A stretch of 64,000 nt of DNA from Cryoendolithus antarcticus (lineage: Eukaryota; Ascomycota; Dothideomycetes; Cladosporiales; Cladosporiaceae): NCBI GenBank assembly GCA_002077065.1, contig NAJO01000030.1, positions 248,001 to 312,000 of the forward strand, written 5' to 3'. The notes below the pieces were generated by a model that saw only the letters and a list, made by a program, of their open reading frames with translations, did no database searches and was not told the origin of the DNA. Of the stretch, positions 11,594 to 21,827 are shown one piece after another (position 1 is the stretch's first letter; each line of letters begins with the position of its first letter). A program made the position numbers and the translations under genes.

Positions 11594-12453
11594 TCACCTC
11601 TCCTCCTTCACATCATCCCTCCTCCCCAACACCTTATCAATAATCCCCCACTCCAAAGCCTCCTCAGCGCTCATAAAAAAGTCCCTCTCCATAACCCTCC
11701 CAATCTCCTCAAGACTCTTTTCAACCGTCAAATGCCTCTGATAAATCTTGTTCAACTGCTCCCTCACCCTCAAAATCTCCTTCGCATGTATCGCAATATC
11801 TGTCGCCTGCCCCGAGTACCCGCCACTAACCTGATGCACCATAATCCTGCTATGCGGCAAGCAGTATCGTTGCCCCTTCTCGCCGCCACACAGCAGCAGA
11901 CTGCCCATTGAGGCTGCCTGGCCGAGGCATATCGTCGTGACGGGGGACTGAATGTACTGGATTGTGTCGTAGATTGCGAGGCCGGCTGTGACGCTGCCTC
12001 CGGGGGAGTTTATGTAGAGGTTTATGGGTTTGTTGGGGGCTTCGGACTCGAGGAAGAGGAGCTGGGCTACTATGGAGGCGGAGGTCACTTCTTCGACTTC
12101 GCCGTTGAGGCAGATGATGCGTTCTTTCAGGAGGCGAGAGAAGATGTCGGCTATGTAGTCCGAGGGATCAGTTGTGTGTCATTCGAGTCGCCGTTCGCGT
12201 GGGTCTTACATGTGTGCCAGCCACCTCCCTAGTCGGTCAGCATCCTGCGAGGTGTGAAGTGGGAGGTATGGCATACTACTGTCTCCGTCACGTACGGCAT
12301 CGGCAGCGCCGAGCTGGGCGGCTTCTGCTGGGTGCCATTGTGCCCGCCTGGCAGTCCTGTGAAGCCAGTAAAGCTTCGGCAAGCTGCAGGCAGTAATCTT
12401 CGAGCTGCTGCTGAGCGAAACGCCCGCAGGCTTGACCGTGCTAAAGGCTCCAT
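11594..12453 (-). CDS. clpP: Mitochondrial ATP-dependent Clp protease proteolytic subunit ClpP
   Basis: Three exons: 12453-12277, a 19-nt micro-exon 12228-12210, and 12150-11594 (TGA). Introns are 12229-12276 and 12151-12209. The micro-exon encodes GGWHT and joins in frame as [22 protein letters not shown], which restores a conserved ClpP segment. The product has 250 residues. The Ser146 (GQAASMGS), His171 (IMVHQ) and Asp222 (ERDFF) triad is intact. The N-terminus is rich in Arg, Ser and Ala with few acids ([16 protein letters not shown]), as expected of a matrix-targeting signal. ClpP forms a tetradecameric peptidase that works with ClpX in the matrix. An in-frame upstream codon region exists, but 12453 gives a sensible presequence. 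The gene is divergent from the one starting at 12652. Confidence 0.9.
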
Positions 12454-12651
12454 GATGGACGTGTCCAAGAGACGGAACGATATGCGTTGGACTCGGATGA
12501 GGTGCATTGGCCCGATTGGGAACACTCCCGATCGACTTGAACACCCCCTCCATCACTACCCCCTCCATCACTACAGAGACATCTCTTCTTACACACTACC
12601 TTGTCGTAACCTACGCATCGTATCTGGCCCCGCGCAAACGACAATGCGCAG
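12454..12651. promoter_or_regulatory. Compact bidirectional promoter, clpP / 12652 gene
   Basis: 198 bases separate the clpP start (minus) from the plus-strand start at 12652, so both promoters share this interval. It carries a perfect 15-bp tandem duplication at 12544-12573 (unit ccccctccatcacta) and an inverted CCAAT-like attgg near 12517. Function is inferred only from position. Confidence 0.5.
12544..12573. repeat. Perfect 15-bp tandem duplication
   Basis: Two exact adjacent copies of ccccctccatcacta lie in the clpP/12652 divergent promoter. The C-rich strand is the plus strand. This could be replication slippage or a duplicated factor-binding site. Confidence 0.85.
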
Positions 12652-13682
12652 ATGCTCTCGCGTAGACGTAGCGATGCACTAGTCCGTTCACTTCCTCGCC
12701 AACTCAGGAGGCCCATCGCAACAACAGCAAATCGCCAAAATGATCACGCAGGCGAGGAGACTGCCGCGATCCATTTGGATCGAGATGGCGGAACTGGACT
12801 GCTGAGATTGCGTAAACATGGCAACCCACCGCTGCCAATCTCACCACTGCTTGTCGACGACAAGCCACGGGCAAACCGCAGGCCGAAAGCATCACGAGAG
12901 CAGCAGAAGCGAGAGGACTTGACAGAATTCCAGAAGGCCCTCGCCTCGAACCCTCACGGTAAGCGTGTTGAGTTTTTCAAAGTTACCCCGTCTCTTCATT
13001 TCTCATGCCTTTATTAGCACTCGCCCTCGCCTCGCCAGTGCGTCACTGCACTCTCACCTCCGCCAAACTTCCCAAACACTTCCTCCTCCCCTTCAGCACA
13101 TCTCTCATCTCCCCGTCTTCCAGCCCATCGGAGAGATTCAAAGCATCTCTCCAGCCGAGCCATCACTCCACCCTTTCAAATGCCCTCCCAGCGACGTCTT
13201 ACGTCCTCAATCACGCTGCCGTCGTCGCCCATCTCGCCAAAAAGTCGCATTGGCGAACGCTGGTCACGGAGCGCATGAAACAGCACTTCGCGCCTCTCGT
13301 GCAGAAGAACGCTAAGACGATCAATGTCAAAGACTTCTGGAGCTGGAATGCGGACGCAACGCAGATCAGGGAGCGATTGGAGAGAGATGTGCTGAACGCT
13401 GTGATGGAAGTTGCGGAGTATGAAGGTGGACGTCTAGTGAGCGACGGCGATGTAGAGGCGGCGTGTGTGGTCATGCCGTGGGAGTTTACGGCGAACGTAG
13501 CGGATTTCGTGGGAGTAGGGCTGACGATTTATCGCTTACCTGGACCACCTGCGGAGACGACAGCGTCCGAGATTCCTCTGTTGAGGCGACTTGATCTCGG
13601 AAAACCGATTGGACTGTTGAAGCATGACTTGACTACCAACGTACAGCTGGCGTTCGATCGGCTCGCTGCACACACAACATGA
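12652..13682 (+). CDS. Conserved-looking fungal protein, probably mitochondrial; family not identified
   Basis: Exon 1 is 12652-12958, the intron 12959-13017 (GTAAGC...TTATTAG), exon 2 13018-13682; 323 residues. The N-terminus (MLSRRRSDALVRSLPRQLRR) is strongly basic, acid-poor and amphipathic, suggesting mitochondrial import. Across the splice the protein reads SNPHALALASPVRHCTLTSAKLPKHFLLPF. This looks like a conserved core element, with a CxLTxAxLP pattern that I remember from uncharacterised ascomycete proteins but cannot name. The C-terminal half is helical and charged, with no transmembrane segment and no catalytic motif that I recognise. The divergent, closely spaced clpP fits a mitochondrial role but does not prove one. 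Confidence 0.75.
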
Positions 13683-13800
13683 AGCTCATACAAGACTCGA
13701 TCACATTGAGTGGAGCCTTCGCATACAATACATGAGTGGACCGCTTCTACACGTACACGAGCTGGGGTCATTCCCCGTCCGTTCTCCTGACCTCTAGCGT

Positions 13801-15597
13801 CTACCCAGTGACCTGGGATTCGCCGGAAGCCTTCTCCCCAACGTCCCCACGCTCCTTCTCCCCGGCTCCTCTCCGCCGAATCCTCACGACAGTTTTCTCA
13901 CTCCCGATACTTGCCCCTGCAATCTGGATGAACTTGGCCTTCTCCTTCAGCGGCTCAAACTCCCAGGTCAGCACCATGTACCCAAGCATGAGCTTAAGCG
14001 TGTTCACTGCAAAGAAACGCCCAGGACAGACATGTCGACCGAGGCCAAAGGAGAGGTGGGCTTCGGAGACCTGGACAGCTGTTGGTGGCTTCGTGGCTTC
14101 AGCCTCGAGCTCAGATGACGCCGTGGAAGGCACGAAGCGAAATGGCTGATAATCATCAGCCGACTTGCCACCAGAACGCTGCATCTGCCGCACTGATACG
14201 CCGACATGACTTCCCTGTGGCAAGAAAGTGCCGGAAGGCGTAGTGATCCCGGAAGGTGAGAGTACCTCTCTCATCAGCCCGGTATCGCTCATGGGCTCAT
14301 ACCGCATTGTCTCTCTGATGAGCGAGTCGTGCGCGTGCATTTTGCGCGTCGCGGTTGGATCTTGTGCGAGCGTTGGCAATATCCCTGCGGCTTCGCCTCG
14401 AAGGGTGGCGAGAATATCTGCTGCGTCGGGGGAGGACAGCAGGGTCAGTAGGGTGGTGGAGAGAGTGAGATAGAGTGTTGCGATTGCTAGTGTACGTGTC
14501 AGTGTACAAAGCCACAGAGCTTAGGGAGAGGATGCGAACTGAACAGGTTGAGCAAGAGCAGCTTGTGCGCGAGAATCTTCGGATCGAACTCCGCCGGGTC
14601 ACCTTTCGCAGCCGCAGACTCGATAATCCACTGCATCAGATCGTTCTCCCTCTCCCGCAATGCCTCTTTCTCGTACCTCGCGTCACTTAGCGCGGCAACT
14701 CTACGCTCCACCTCCGGATAAAACAGCCTCGCAGCCCGCCATCGAGAGTAAAACACCGGCCACTTCAGTACCCCAAACGCCAGCGACGACAGCGTCGGTG
14801 GCACAAATGCCTGCACGAACAGCGCCGTGAAGCCGTTGACCGTGATGTAGGTACTCACTGCTTTCCGATACTGCTCTGATCGACAGAGCGGAGCGCCGAC
14901 GACGAGGCGACTTGCGACGTCTAGGACGGAACTTTCGACGACTTTCATTAACTTGACGTCTTGCCAGTCAGAGCCGCTCGCCTGATCGCCGAAGTGAGCG
15001 TCGAAGCTCTGCTTGACTTCTTCGAACATCTCCATCGTGCAAGCGGGGATTTGTCGGGTAAGGTCACGGGTAATGACGGAGAAGTCGTGGACGGATTCCA
15101 GAGTAGGTCCGGGACCTAGGTGCGCGAGGCCCATAACGTCGTCCTGGGTTTTGTTGACACTAAGCACATGCTCGGGCTGCGATATAAGCCAAGTCGCTTC
15201 AGAGGGAGGCAGGATTGTCAACGGCCAGAGGAGGTTGGGGAGGGTGAAGGGTTTGTTGGTTGTTGTGTACTAGCTCAGGCTTAGTCTTGGAAATTTCACT
15301 AAGAACAAGGAGGTATACCTTCTCCCAGCCGGACTCAGAGTGCTCGCGGTCCTTAGTAAGACTCGCAATCGTGGCACGGAGCTTGGGCAAGAATCTGTAT
15401 CGTTCAACACCAGCCCATGGGATCTGTTCAGGCGCCGAGCGGATCCGTTGGAGTTGTAGTGCAATGAAGGTAACGATCAGACCGCCGGTAGTAGCAACTG
15501 TGCCTGCGAGAAAGTATCCAACGACTCGTAGTGACGTCCACGCGAACGGTCCTACATACGGTACAATCGTGTGCCAGGTCTGCATGTAGTCCATCAT
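13801..15597 (-). CDS. Cytochrome P450 monooxygenase (ent-kaurene-oxidase-like fungal type)
   Basis: Three exons: 15597-15319, 15269-14540 and 14486-13801, with introns 15270-15318 and 14487-14539; 564 residues. An N-terminal membrane anchor is visible (about residues 20-50, VVGYFLAGTVATTGGLIVTF). The ExxR motif is RETMR (Glu395, Arg398). The haem-binding loop is FGLGRHVCPGR with Cys490 as thiolate ligand. The segment ISQPEHVLSVNKTQDDVM followed by HDFSVITRDLTRQI resembles fungal P450s of the ent-kaurene oxidase or trichothecene type, so terpenoid or similar oxidation at the ER is a guess. The I-helix region around the second splice (LNLFTIATLYLTLST) lacks a clear A/GGxxT oxygen-binding motif. 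No biosynthetic core enzyme is adjacent. Confidence 0.88.
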
Positions 15598-16099
15598 GAT
15601 TGATAGTGGGAAATGGGGGAAAGATACGGAAGCGATCATTGATAGGAGAGGACAGCCTGATATACCATCACCTGCTTCATCCCCCAGTCGGAGCACACGC
15701 CATAATCTCTGCCATGGAACGCATTGGTGTGAGTCAACAATATAGGTGCCTGACAAGTGGCATGAGGTGAAGTGCAGCATCCATGAGTGCGACCGCGCTA
15801 GCAGAGCTAAGCGAGCGCTCTCTTTTCCCCAATGCGGTCGAGGGCAAGCCGAGTGTGCCCGAAGGATTCCTGAGCGATGCAGCCGCTGGAGAGAATTGTA
15901 CCGCAGAAGAACGGGCTCATGTGAGTATGTAGCTAGTTCATACCTCGCCTGCGATATGTGGGTGTCCGACAGCAGGCGTTGGCGATGGTCGCCATCGACC
16001 GTCGTAATTCTCGCCAAGTCCTGATGGCAGCCGAAGGCCGTTCATGCCTCATCGGTGCAGTCCTTCGCAAGACCACGGCCCTTTCTGCTACGCGGTCCA
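15598..16099. other. Intergenic region upstream of the P450 gene
   Basis: About 500 bases with the P450 promoter and the ubp8 3' end. The minus frame continuous with the P450 stays open to about 16017, but its content does not resemble a P450 N-terminus. Nothing else is seen. Confidence 0.5.
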
Positions 16100-17806
16100 T
16101 CACAAACTCTCCACAACATAAAACAGCATATATGCTTCCGCGCCCATGACCTCCCTCTCATCAACCCTCACAACCATGCTATCATCAAACCGGAACCACT
16201 CCTCCTCCTGCTTGCAATAGCAAACATAATGCCCATTGTCGATTTTGCCCTTATGCACGACCATTGAGCTGAGCACGTACACAGGCTCCACAGCCTTCGC
16301 CGATCCCGTGCCGCCGTCCCCAGCGGCCTTCTGATCGCCAGGAGGTGACGGCTTGGGAGCTTTGGGCTGTGCGGTGTAAGGTTCCAGGTTGAGGGTGAAC
16401 GGGAAGCGAATCTTGGTGTCGACTTTGCTGCTCGTTGCTAGGGATTTGGAGTGGGAGAAGCGTTTGAGATGGACGGGTAGGACGGGCGGTAAGGTAGATA
16501 TCTTGAGGCGCTTCTCGGCTTCTTGCGCTTTGTCGCATTTGCGGCATTGGTAGCTGTCGCTGCTCAGCGTTTCGGAGGCTGTGAAGCGATCGAGACATTC
16601 TGAGAGTTCCATGGGGAGCGCTTCTTTGACTGTCGCCGTGCCGTTGATCATGGAGAGTTTCTTCTTCTTCACTGCCACTGCTGCACTCCGGATGTCGAGA
16701 CTGAGGTCCGTGAACGGATCGTATGTCGTTGTCGTGTTCTTGCATGAGCTGCACGTCACCGTCGACTTCAGCACGCCGCCAAAAGTCTGATGCACAACGC
16801 AATCGCACGTGTCCGAGCCTTTTCGCTTCGCCACCGAACTCGATGTAGCCTCCTCATCCTCATCCCCAGTATTCGCAGTATGCAGGCTGTTCAATATGAA
16901 TCCCAGAAACTCATGTGCATCCTGCTGACTATACCCCGCCAAACTACCACCGCCCTTCCAGCACCCCTGCAACATATGCACAGCCCCATACCCCTCATGC
17001 TTCTCCTGCCCATAGAAGTCCGTAAACATATCATCCAGCGCACAGCTCGTGCAAGCCTCCCTCTCACACTCATCCCTCTTATGCCCTTCCGCCAGGTAGT
17101 AAGCTCGTATGATCGGATTGTGTACTAGTGATTGCAAAACGACGGACATGAAGCACGTCTGGCCCATGTTATAGAGACCTCGCAGGCCGGTGGCGGCGCA
17201 GGGCGTGCTGCTGGAATTGGTGGCTACGAGGCGTTTGTCGCCGGGCTCCGAGAAGACGGCGTGTTTGCGTTTCTTGCTGGAGCCTGCGGAGCGGATCTCT
17301 TCGAAAGAGGGGTCGTAGACGAAGTCGCGGCATTCGTGGCAAAGGACAAAGCCGTTGGTGGATTCGACGGCTGGGGATGTTAGCAGAGCTGAATAAGCAG
17401 GGCGGATGGGGGAGCTGTACAGAACGCATGTTCTTTCCTATGCCTTTCCTGCGAGCTGCTGACATTCGGACATTGCAGGCATAGGTACGTGGTCCTGCCA
17501 CTCGTACCCGTACCCGCAGTGCTCTTATGAATATGTGTGCTAACGTTCCCAGGTCTCCTGATCGAGCGCATGAGTTTGGTGTAGCCGTCGATCGCTGGCT
17601 GCCTCGCTTTGCTCAGGAGGTCTTTGATATGTGCTTCCCTCTCGTCAGTATCAGGGTCTCTGATCTCTCGTCTCAGCGAACTCACAACACCCATAGACCG
17701 TCTGCGTGGCTGACATTGGGCTCTTGGCCTCTGAGATCGATCCCTTCTTGACCAGCTTGGGCATGTCCGCGCTCGCCGCCGTGGGAGTAAGCGTAGTGGT
17801 CGCCAT
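16100..17806 (-). CDS. ubp8: SAGA-type ubiquitin carboxyl-terminal hydrolase (Ubp8/USP22)
   Basis: Three exons: 17806-17686, 17633-17421 and 17370-16100 (TGA), with introns 17634-17685 and 17371-17420; 534 residues. An N-terminal ZnF-UBP domain is rebuilt by splicing (YGCSHIKDLL, YLCLQCPN, RHRKEHAF, LCHECRDFVYD). The USP catalytic domain begins GLYNMGQTCFMS with Cys184. The His box is DNGHYVCYC (His492) and the Asp is in RFDDS. CxxC zinc pairs (CSSCKN, CRKCDK) lie in the fingers. Family members remove ubiquitin from histone H2B within SAGA, using the zinc finger to dock on Sgf11/Sgf73/Sus1. Both introns lie in the zinc-finger half. Length and order fit Ubp8 closely. Confidence 0.93.
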
Positions 17807-18110
17807 ACTGTCGACGGCCACTGCACCTTCTGTACCGTACTCTGAGTGCTCTGGGCGTGTGCAGTGCTAGCCCAACTGCACGTCACTCACGATAGCGTGA
17901 GGCTATTGGGAGAGATCACCCGGTACCTGAACGGCCCCACATAAATTGACTTCACGGGCGAGCTTGCCGATAGACGCGATAGACGCGCTGCACAGCTGCT
18001 CGAACTGATATTGAAGCAACAGCATCGACGTGGGCAGGGTGTACACATGCATGGAAGTGTGTGAAGTATGTACAGTCTACCACAGCGCCGGCTCTACACA
18101 GCGAGACGCT
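17807..18110. other. Intergenic region upstream of ubp8
   Basis: About 300 bases with the ubp8 promoter and the complex I gene terminator. A 9-bp unit (gatagacgc) is tandemly repeated near 17970-17987. Nothing else is evident. Confidence 0.4.
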
Positions 18111-19311
18111 CTATTGGTCATCAAGAACATGCAAGTACTTCTTCTCCTCGCGCTTCTCCTTCTCCGTCATGGGAGGCAAGTCGTAGTATGCTGCGCTGCG
18201 ATATGCGTGCTGTTGTTTGTGTCAGCAGCTGTCTCGGAGAGATAACACACAGTAGTTCACGACTTACCAAGTACTTGTAAGTAAAGTTCGAAATCTCGCC
18301 TGGCTCGATCCCCAAATCCACAAACGTCTTTGCGTTCTTATCGATGAATTGATCGATAAATTCTCTCTCAACTTGATCCTTCGACGAGATGACCCACCAG
18401 AGCACCTTGTTCAGCAGGCCCATGGAAGGCGCCAGGATTGCCTTCGGGATGTTGATGTGGCGTCGCTTCTTCAAGATCTCACGGTCGACAAGCTCGTGAA
18501 TGTCCTTCATCGAGTACTCCTTTGGTCCGTACAGCTCGAATGTCTGTCCAGCCGTGCTGTCATCCAGTCCGATCTTCTCCAACGCCTCTCCGACGTCTAT
18601 AGCATGCACTGGCCGGAATCGCTCCAGCATGTGGTTGGATGTAATAACGTTCGTGGCACTCGCGAGATGGTGCAGTAGTCTGTCTTCGAAACCGAACATA
18701 GGCGCTGGTCGTACTATGGTGGTCTCCGGAAAGATCTCCCTTGCAATGCGCTCAGAGTAGTACTTTGTCTTGTAAAACTCTGATGTCGACTGGGGGTGCG
18801 CAGAGTGCGACGAGACGTGAATGAACCGATCCACATCGTACTTTGCCACTGCGTTCGCGATACGGTGCGTTCCCTCGACATGCACGTCCTCGAGGTCGAA
18901 GTTCTTCGTAGGATAGTCCCGTCCGATCAAGTTGAACACAATGTCCGAATGCCTCACACTCTCCTCGATGCTCGCCGTGTTCCGCAGATCCATCTCCAAG
19001 AACACCACCCGTCCCAGATCTCCAGAGACCTTCAAATGCCGCTTCGCCATCTCCTCCCGGAACGGCACCACCACTGTACATCCTGCTTGCGCGAATCTGT
19101 TCACCACATACCGGCCCAGGAAGCCCGTAGCGCCGAAGACTGTGACCGTGTGTCCACCTAGCGACGAGCGACCGCCGGAGAGGCGGATGATGGGCTTGCC
19201 GGTACGGGTTATGGCAATGTCCTGGAGGGAGCGGCGGGTCTGGCGGGGGAGCAGTGTAGATGGCTTCGCCAGAGAGGCGCTGAGACCCATGGAGGGGCGG
19301 CAGAGCGCCAT
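18111..19311 (-). CDS. NADH:ubiquinone oxidoreductase 40 kDa subunit (NDUFA9 type)
   Basis: Exon 1 is 19311-18268 (348 codons), the intron 18210-18267 (GTAAGT...ACAACAG), exon 2 18209-18111 (TAG); 380 residues. The acceptor was chosen among several nearby AGs because it gives TYKYLHAYRSAAYYDLPP and the family-typical end KKYLHVLDDQ. An N-terminal mitochondrial presequence precedes an atypical short-chain dehydrogenase Rossmann fold (VTVFGATGFLGRYVVNRFAQ, nucleotide-binding GxxGxxG). This accessory subunit sits in the peripheral arm of complex I near the quinone site and binds NADPH structurally. It is divergent from rpn9. The frame is open upstream of 19311, but the chosen Met gives the best presequence. 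Confidence 0.93.
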
Positions 19312-19585
19312 GGTGAGGGGTGTGGAGAGGTGTGGCGTCGTCAATGGGTGGAGAGGGTAACGCTTGGGGAGGTGGTTGCTGGACTGGAGCTTGTGCCAAG
19401 ACAGAGATGTGAACATGAGTCGCGTGTCGAGACTTGTTGCGACTCCAACGCTGCCTCCACTGCAGAACATTGACATACATACACTACCGACGTCGAAGCT
19501 CCGACCAACCTCATAATAACTAAATCGTGATCGTACCCAAACTTTCCATCCATCACTCAGACCAGAAACTCGATCTACACCCAAC
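19312..19585. promoter_or_regulatory. Bidirectional promoter, NDUFA9-type gene / rpn9
   Basis: 274 bases between two divergent starts must contain both promoters and leaders. I see no clear motif. Confidence 0.5.
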
Positions 19586-20787
19586 ATGGACAACGAGAAG
19601 ATCGGCAACTTCCTGGCCGAGCAGCGCGAAGAGGTGGAGGATGATCTTCAGCACTACTTCCTTACATTTGAGGACTACTGGGAGCGGAAGCTGTGGCACG
19701 AACTCACAGACACACTTCTCGAGTTCTATGCGGAGGGCAAGAGCGCAGAGCAACAAATACCGGTCTACGACAGCTTCGTGAAGGCGTTTGCGGACAAGAT
19801 CAACCAGTTGAAGCTCGTGAGACTGGGACTGAGCACAGCTGCACAGTATGACGGTATGTGATAGCAAGATGGATCAGGTCGATCATTAACTTACTTGGGT
19901 AATGCGTAGATGACAAGCAACGATTGACGTTCCTCGAGACACTGGCAAAGCGAGTCGACAAGCCAGCATCACAAGACGCCTTCGTCTTCGCCCTCACATC
20001 AGTCGCCGGCGTGCGATTACGAATTGGCGATTCAGCTGCCGCCCGCAAAGATCTCGATAAGTGCGAGACAGTCCTCGATTCATTTGACACCGTCGAGCCA
20101 TCCGTCCACGCAAGCTTCTACCGCGTATCCGCAGACTACTACCAATCGCAAAACAATTTCGCCTCATTCTACCGTACAACGCTCCTCTATCTCGCCTGTG
20201 TGGATCTCGACTCCGTCAGCCCCAACGACCGTCACCGCATAGCCTACGACTTGTCGCTAGCTGCCTTAGTCTCAGACACAATCTACAACTTCGGCGAGCT
20301 CCTCCTCCACCCCGTTCTCGACAGCCTTGCAAACACAGAGCACAAATGGCTGCGAGACCTCCTCTTCGCCTTCAACCGCGGCGATCTAGGCGCCTACAAT
20401 ATCCTCCAATCACACCTTCAGTCCAACGGCCTACTGAAACGGCACGAACAGTTCCTCTATCAAAAGATCTCCCTCTCGGCTCTCACGCAACTAGTCTTCT
20501 CCCGCGCCCCGAACGACAGGAGTATGACCTTCGCCACAATCAGCGAGGAGACGAAGGTGCAGCTCGATGAGATTGAGCACCTGATTATGAAGGCGCTGAG
20601 TCTCGGATTACTAAGGGGAAGTATTGATCAGGTGGCGGAAGTGGCGAAGATCTCATGGGTGCAGCCTAAGGTGCTTGATAAGGGCGGCATCGAGGCCATG
20701 CATGCCAGGCTGAGGGAATGGGATGGTGGAGTGGAGAAGCTGGGGATGTGGATTGAAGGGGCGGGCAAGGATGTCTGGGCGGCGTAG
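19586..20787 (+). CDS. rpn9: 26S proteasome regulatory lid subunit Rpn9 (PSMD13)
   Basis: Exon 1 is 19586-19853, the intron 19854-19909 (GTATGT, a CATTAAC-like branch, GCGTAG), exon 2 19910-20787; 381 residues, the usual size. The N-terminal helical repeats lead to a PCI domain. The C-terminal signature ISWVQPKVLDKGGIEAMHAR matches the conserved Rpn9/PSMD13 segment (SWVQPRVLD in animals). Rpn9 is a PCI subunit of the 19S lid, contacting Rpn10, Rpn11 and Rpn5, and supports 26S assembly. The start at 19586 gives the expected N-terminus and leaves a sensible promoter with the divergent complex I gene. Confidence 0.94.
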
Positions 20788-21144
20788 AAGTATTGATGCA
20801 GAGAGAGTGTGTGTACGAGTAGGCCGTATGGGCCAATGATCAGCTGGGCGCGATAGCATGCCCTGGCAGTGTGTCGTGGCTTGGCATAGCTGGCTGCAAC
20901 TCGCTGTAGTACATGATCCGGGCAGAACGAATGTAGCATAGAACACGACGACAGGCTTTCAACCACTGCATTCACCAGTATGATCATGACTCACTTCTTT
21001 CTCGCCATCATCAGGCAGCATGTCAGTGTAGCAGCCTCATGGTGGGCCCAGTGATGCCTAGTATCAAACGTATATGTAAAGTAGCAAGACACGTCTATGT
21101 TGAGGGAAGCATCTATACAACACACACAGAAACAATACGAGCGT
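20788..21144. other. Intergenic, rpn9 3' end and mog1 promoter
   Basis: About 357 bases between two plus-strand genes. No further gene or repeat is seen. Confidence 0.4.
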
Positions 21145-21789
21145 ATGAAATTGATGGCAGATACTTTCGCCCCTCGCCCCCTCTTCGGTGGCGCCATCAC
21201 CGTCTCCCTCCCTTCCACCTTACAAGACGTTAGGTACCAAAACTCCTTCAACTCCCCCTCTCACCACAATCCTAACACTCTTCACAGCGAGATCCGCCAG
21301 GTCCCCGATAACCAAGAAGTCTACCTCGACCCCCTCGGTTTCAGCTCAATAGTCTTCGACATCTTAGAACGCGTCGAGAAACCCGATCTCGAGGCACTGA
21401 AATTTCATCTGGATGATCTGGTGGATGAGGATGCCGGTCAGACGCAAGTGTGGAGGACTGGGGATGCTTATTGTGCGAAGTTGCCGCAAGGAACGCCAGT
21501 GTTTACGTTGATGGCTACGAGTCCGCCCGGGGAGAAAATGAGAGGTCGCGCTAACGAGCCGGAGTTTGTTGTTATGCTGTTGATTCTCGTTCGGCTCGTT
21601 GAGCAGCAGACTGACGTTATCGTGGCGATCAATGCGCCGCATGTGAAAGGGGAGTTTGAGGAGGGGAGTGTGGATTTGGAGCATGGAAGGGGAGGGGTGT
21701 TGGTGGGACGGGCGGAGAAGTGGAGGGATGAGGTGCTGAAGACGTTCGAGGTGAGGGATTGGGGACTTTTCGGTGGGGAGGAAGAATGA
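21145..21789 (+). CDS. mog1: Mog1-type Ran guanine nucleotide release factor
   Basis: Exon 1 is 21145-21233, the intron 21234-21287 (GTACCA...TTCACAG), exon 2 21288-21789; 196 residues from this ATG, or 193 from the in-frame ATG at 21154, which may be the real start (MADTFAPRPLFGGAI). Mog1 hallmarks are clear: PLFGGAITVSLPSTLQDVS at the N-terminus, then IRQVPDNQEVYLDP across the splice and FSSIVFDILERV. Mog1 binds Ran/Gsp1 at the nucleus and releases GTP, supporting nuclear transport. The C-terminal part with LVRLVEQQTDVIVAINAPH is also family-like. Length fits. Confidence 0.92.
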   Translation: MKLMADTFAPRPLFGGAITVSLPSTLQDVRYQNSFNSPSHHNPNTLHSEIRQVPDNQEVYLDPLGFSSIVFDILERVEKPDLEALKFHLDDLVDEDAGQTQVWRTGDAYCAKLPQGTPVFTLMATSPPGEKMRGRANEPEFVVMLLILVRLVEQQTDVIVAINAPHVKGEFEEGSVDLEHGRGGVLVGRAEKWRDEVLKTFEVRDWGLFGGEEE

Positions 21790-21827
21790 TGGTCTATGTT
21801 CAGAGATACGAAAGGTCCCTCTGATGA

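Noticed and set aside
15598..16017. Upstream extension of the P450 frame
   Set aside because: The membrane anchor lies just after the ATG at 15597. The upstream part contains no targeting feature and would place the anchor internally.
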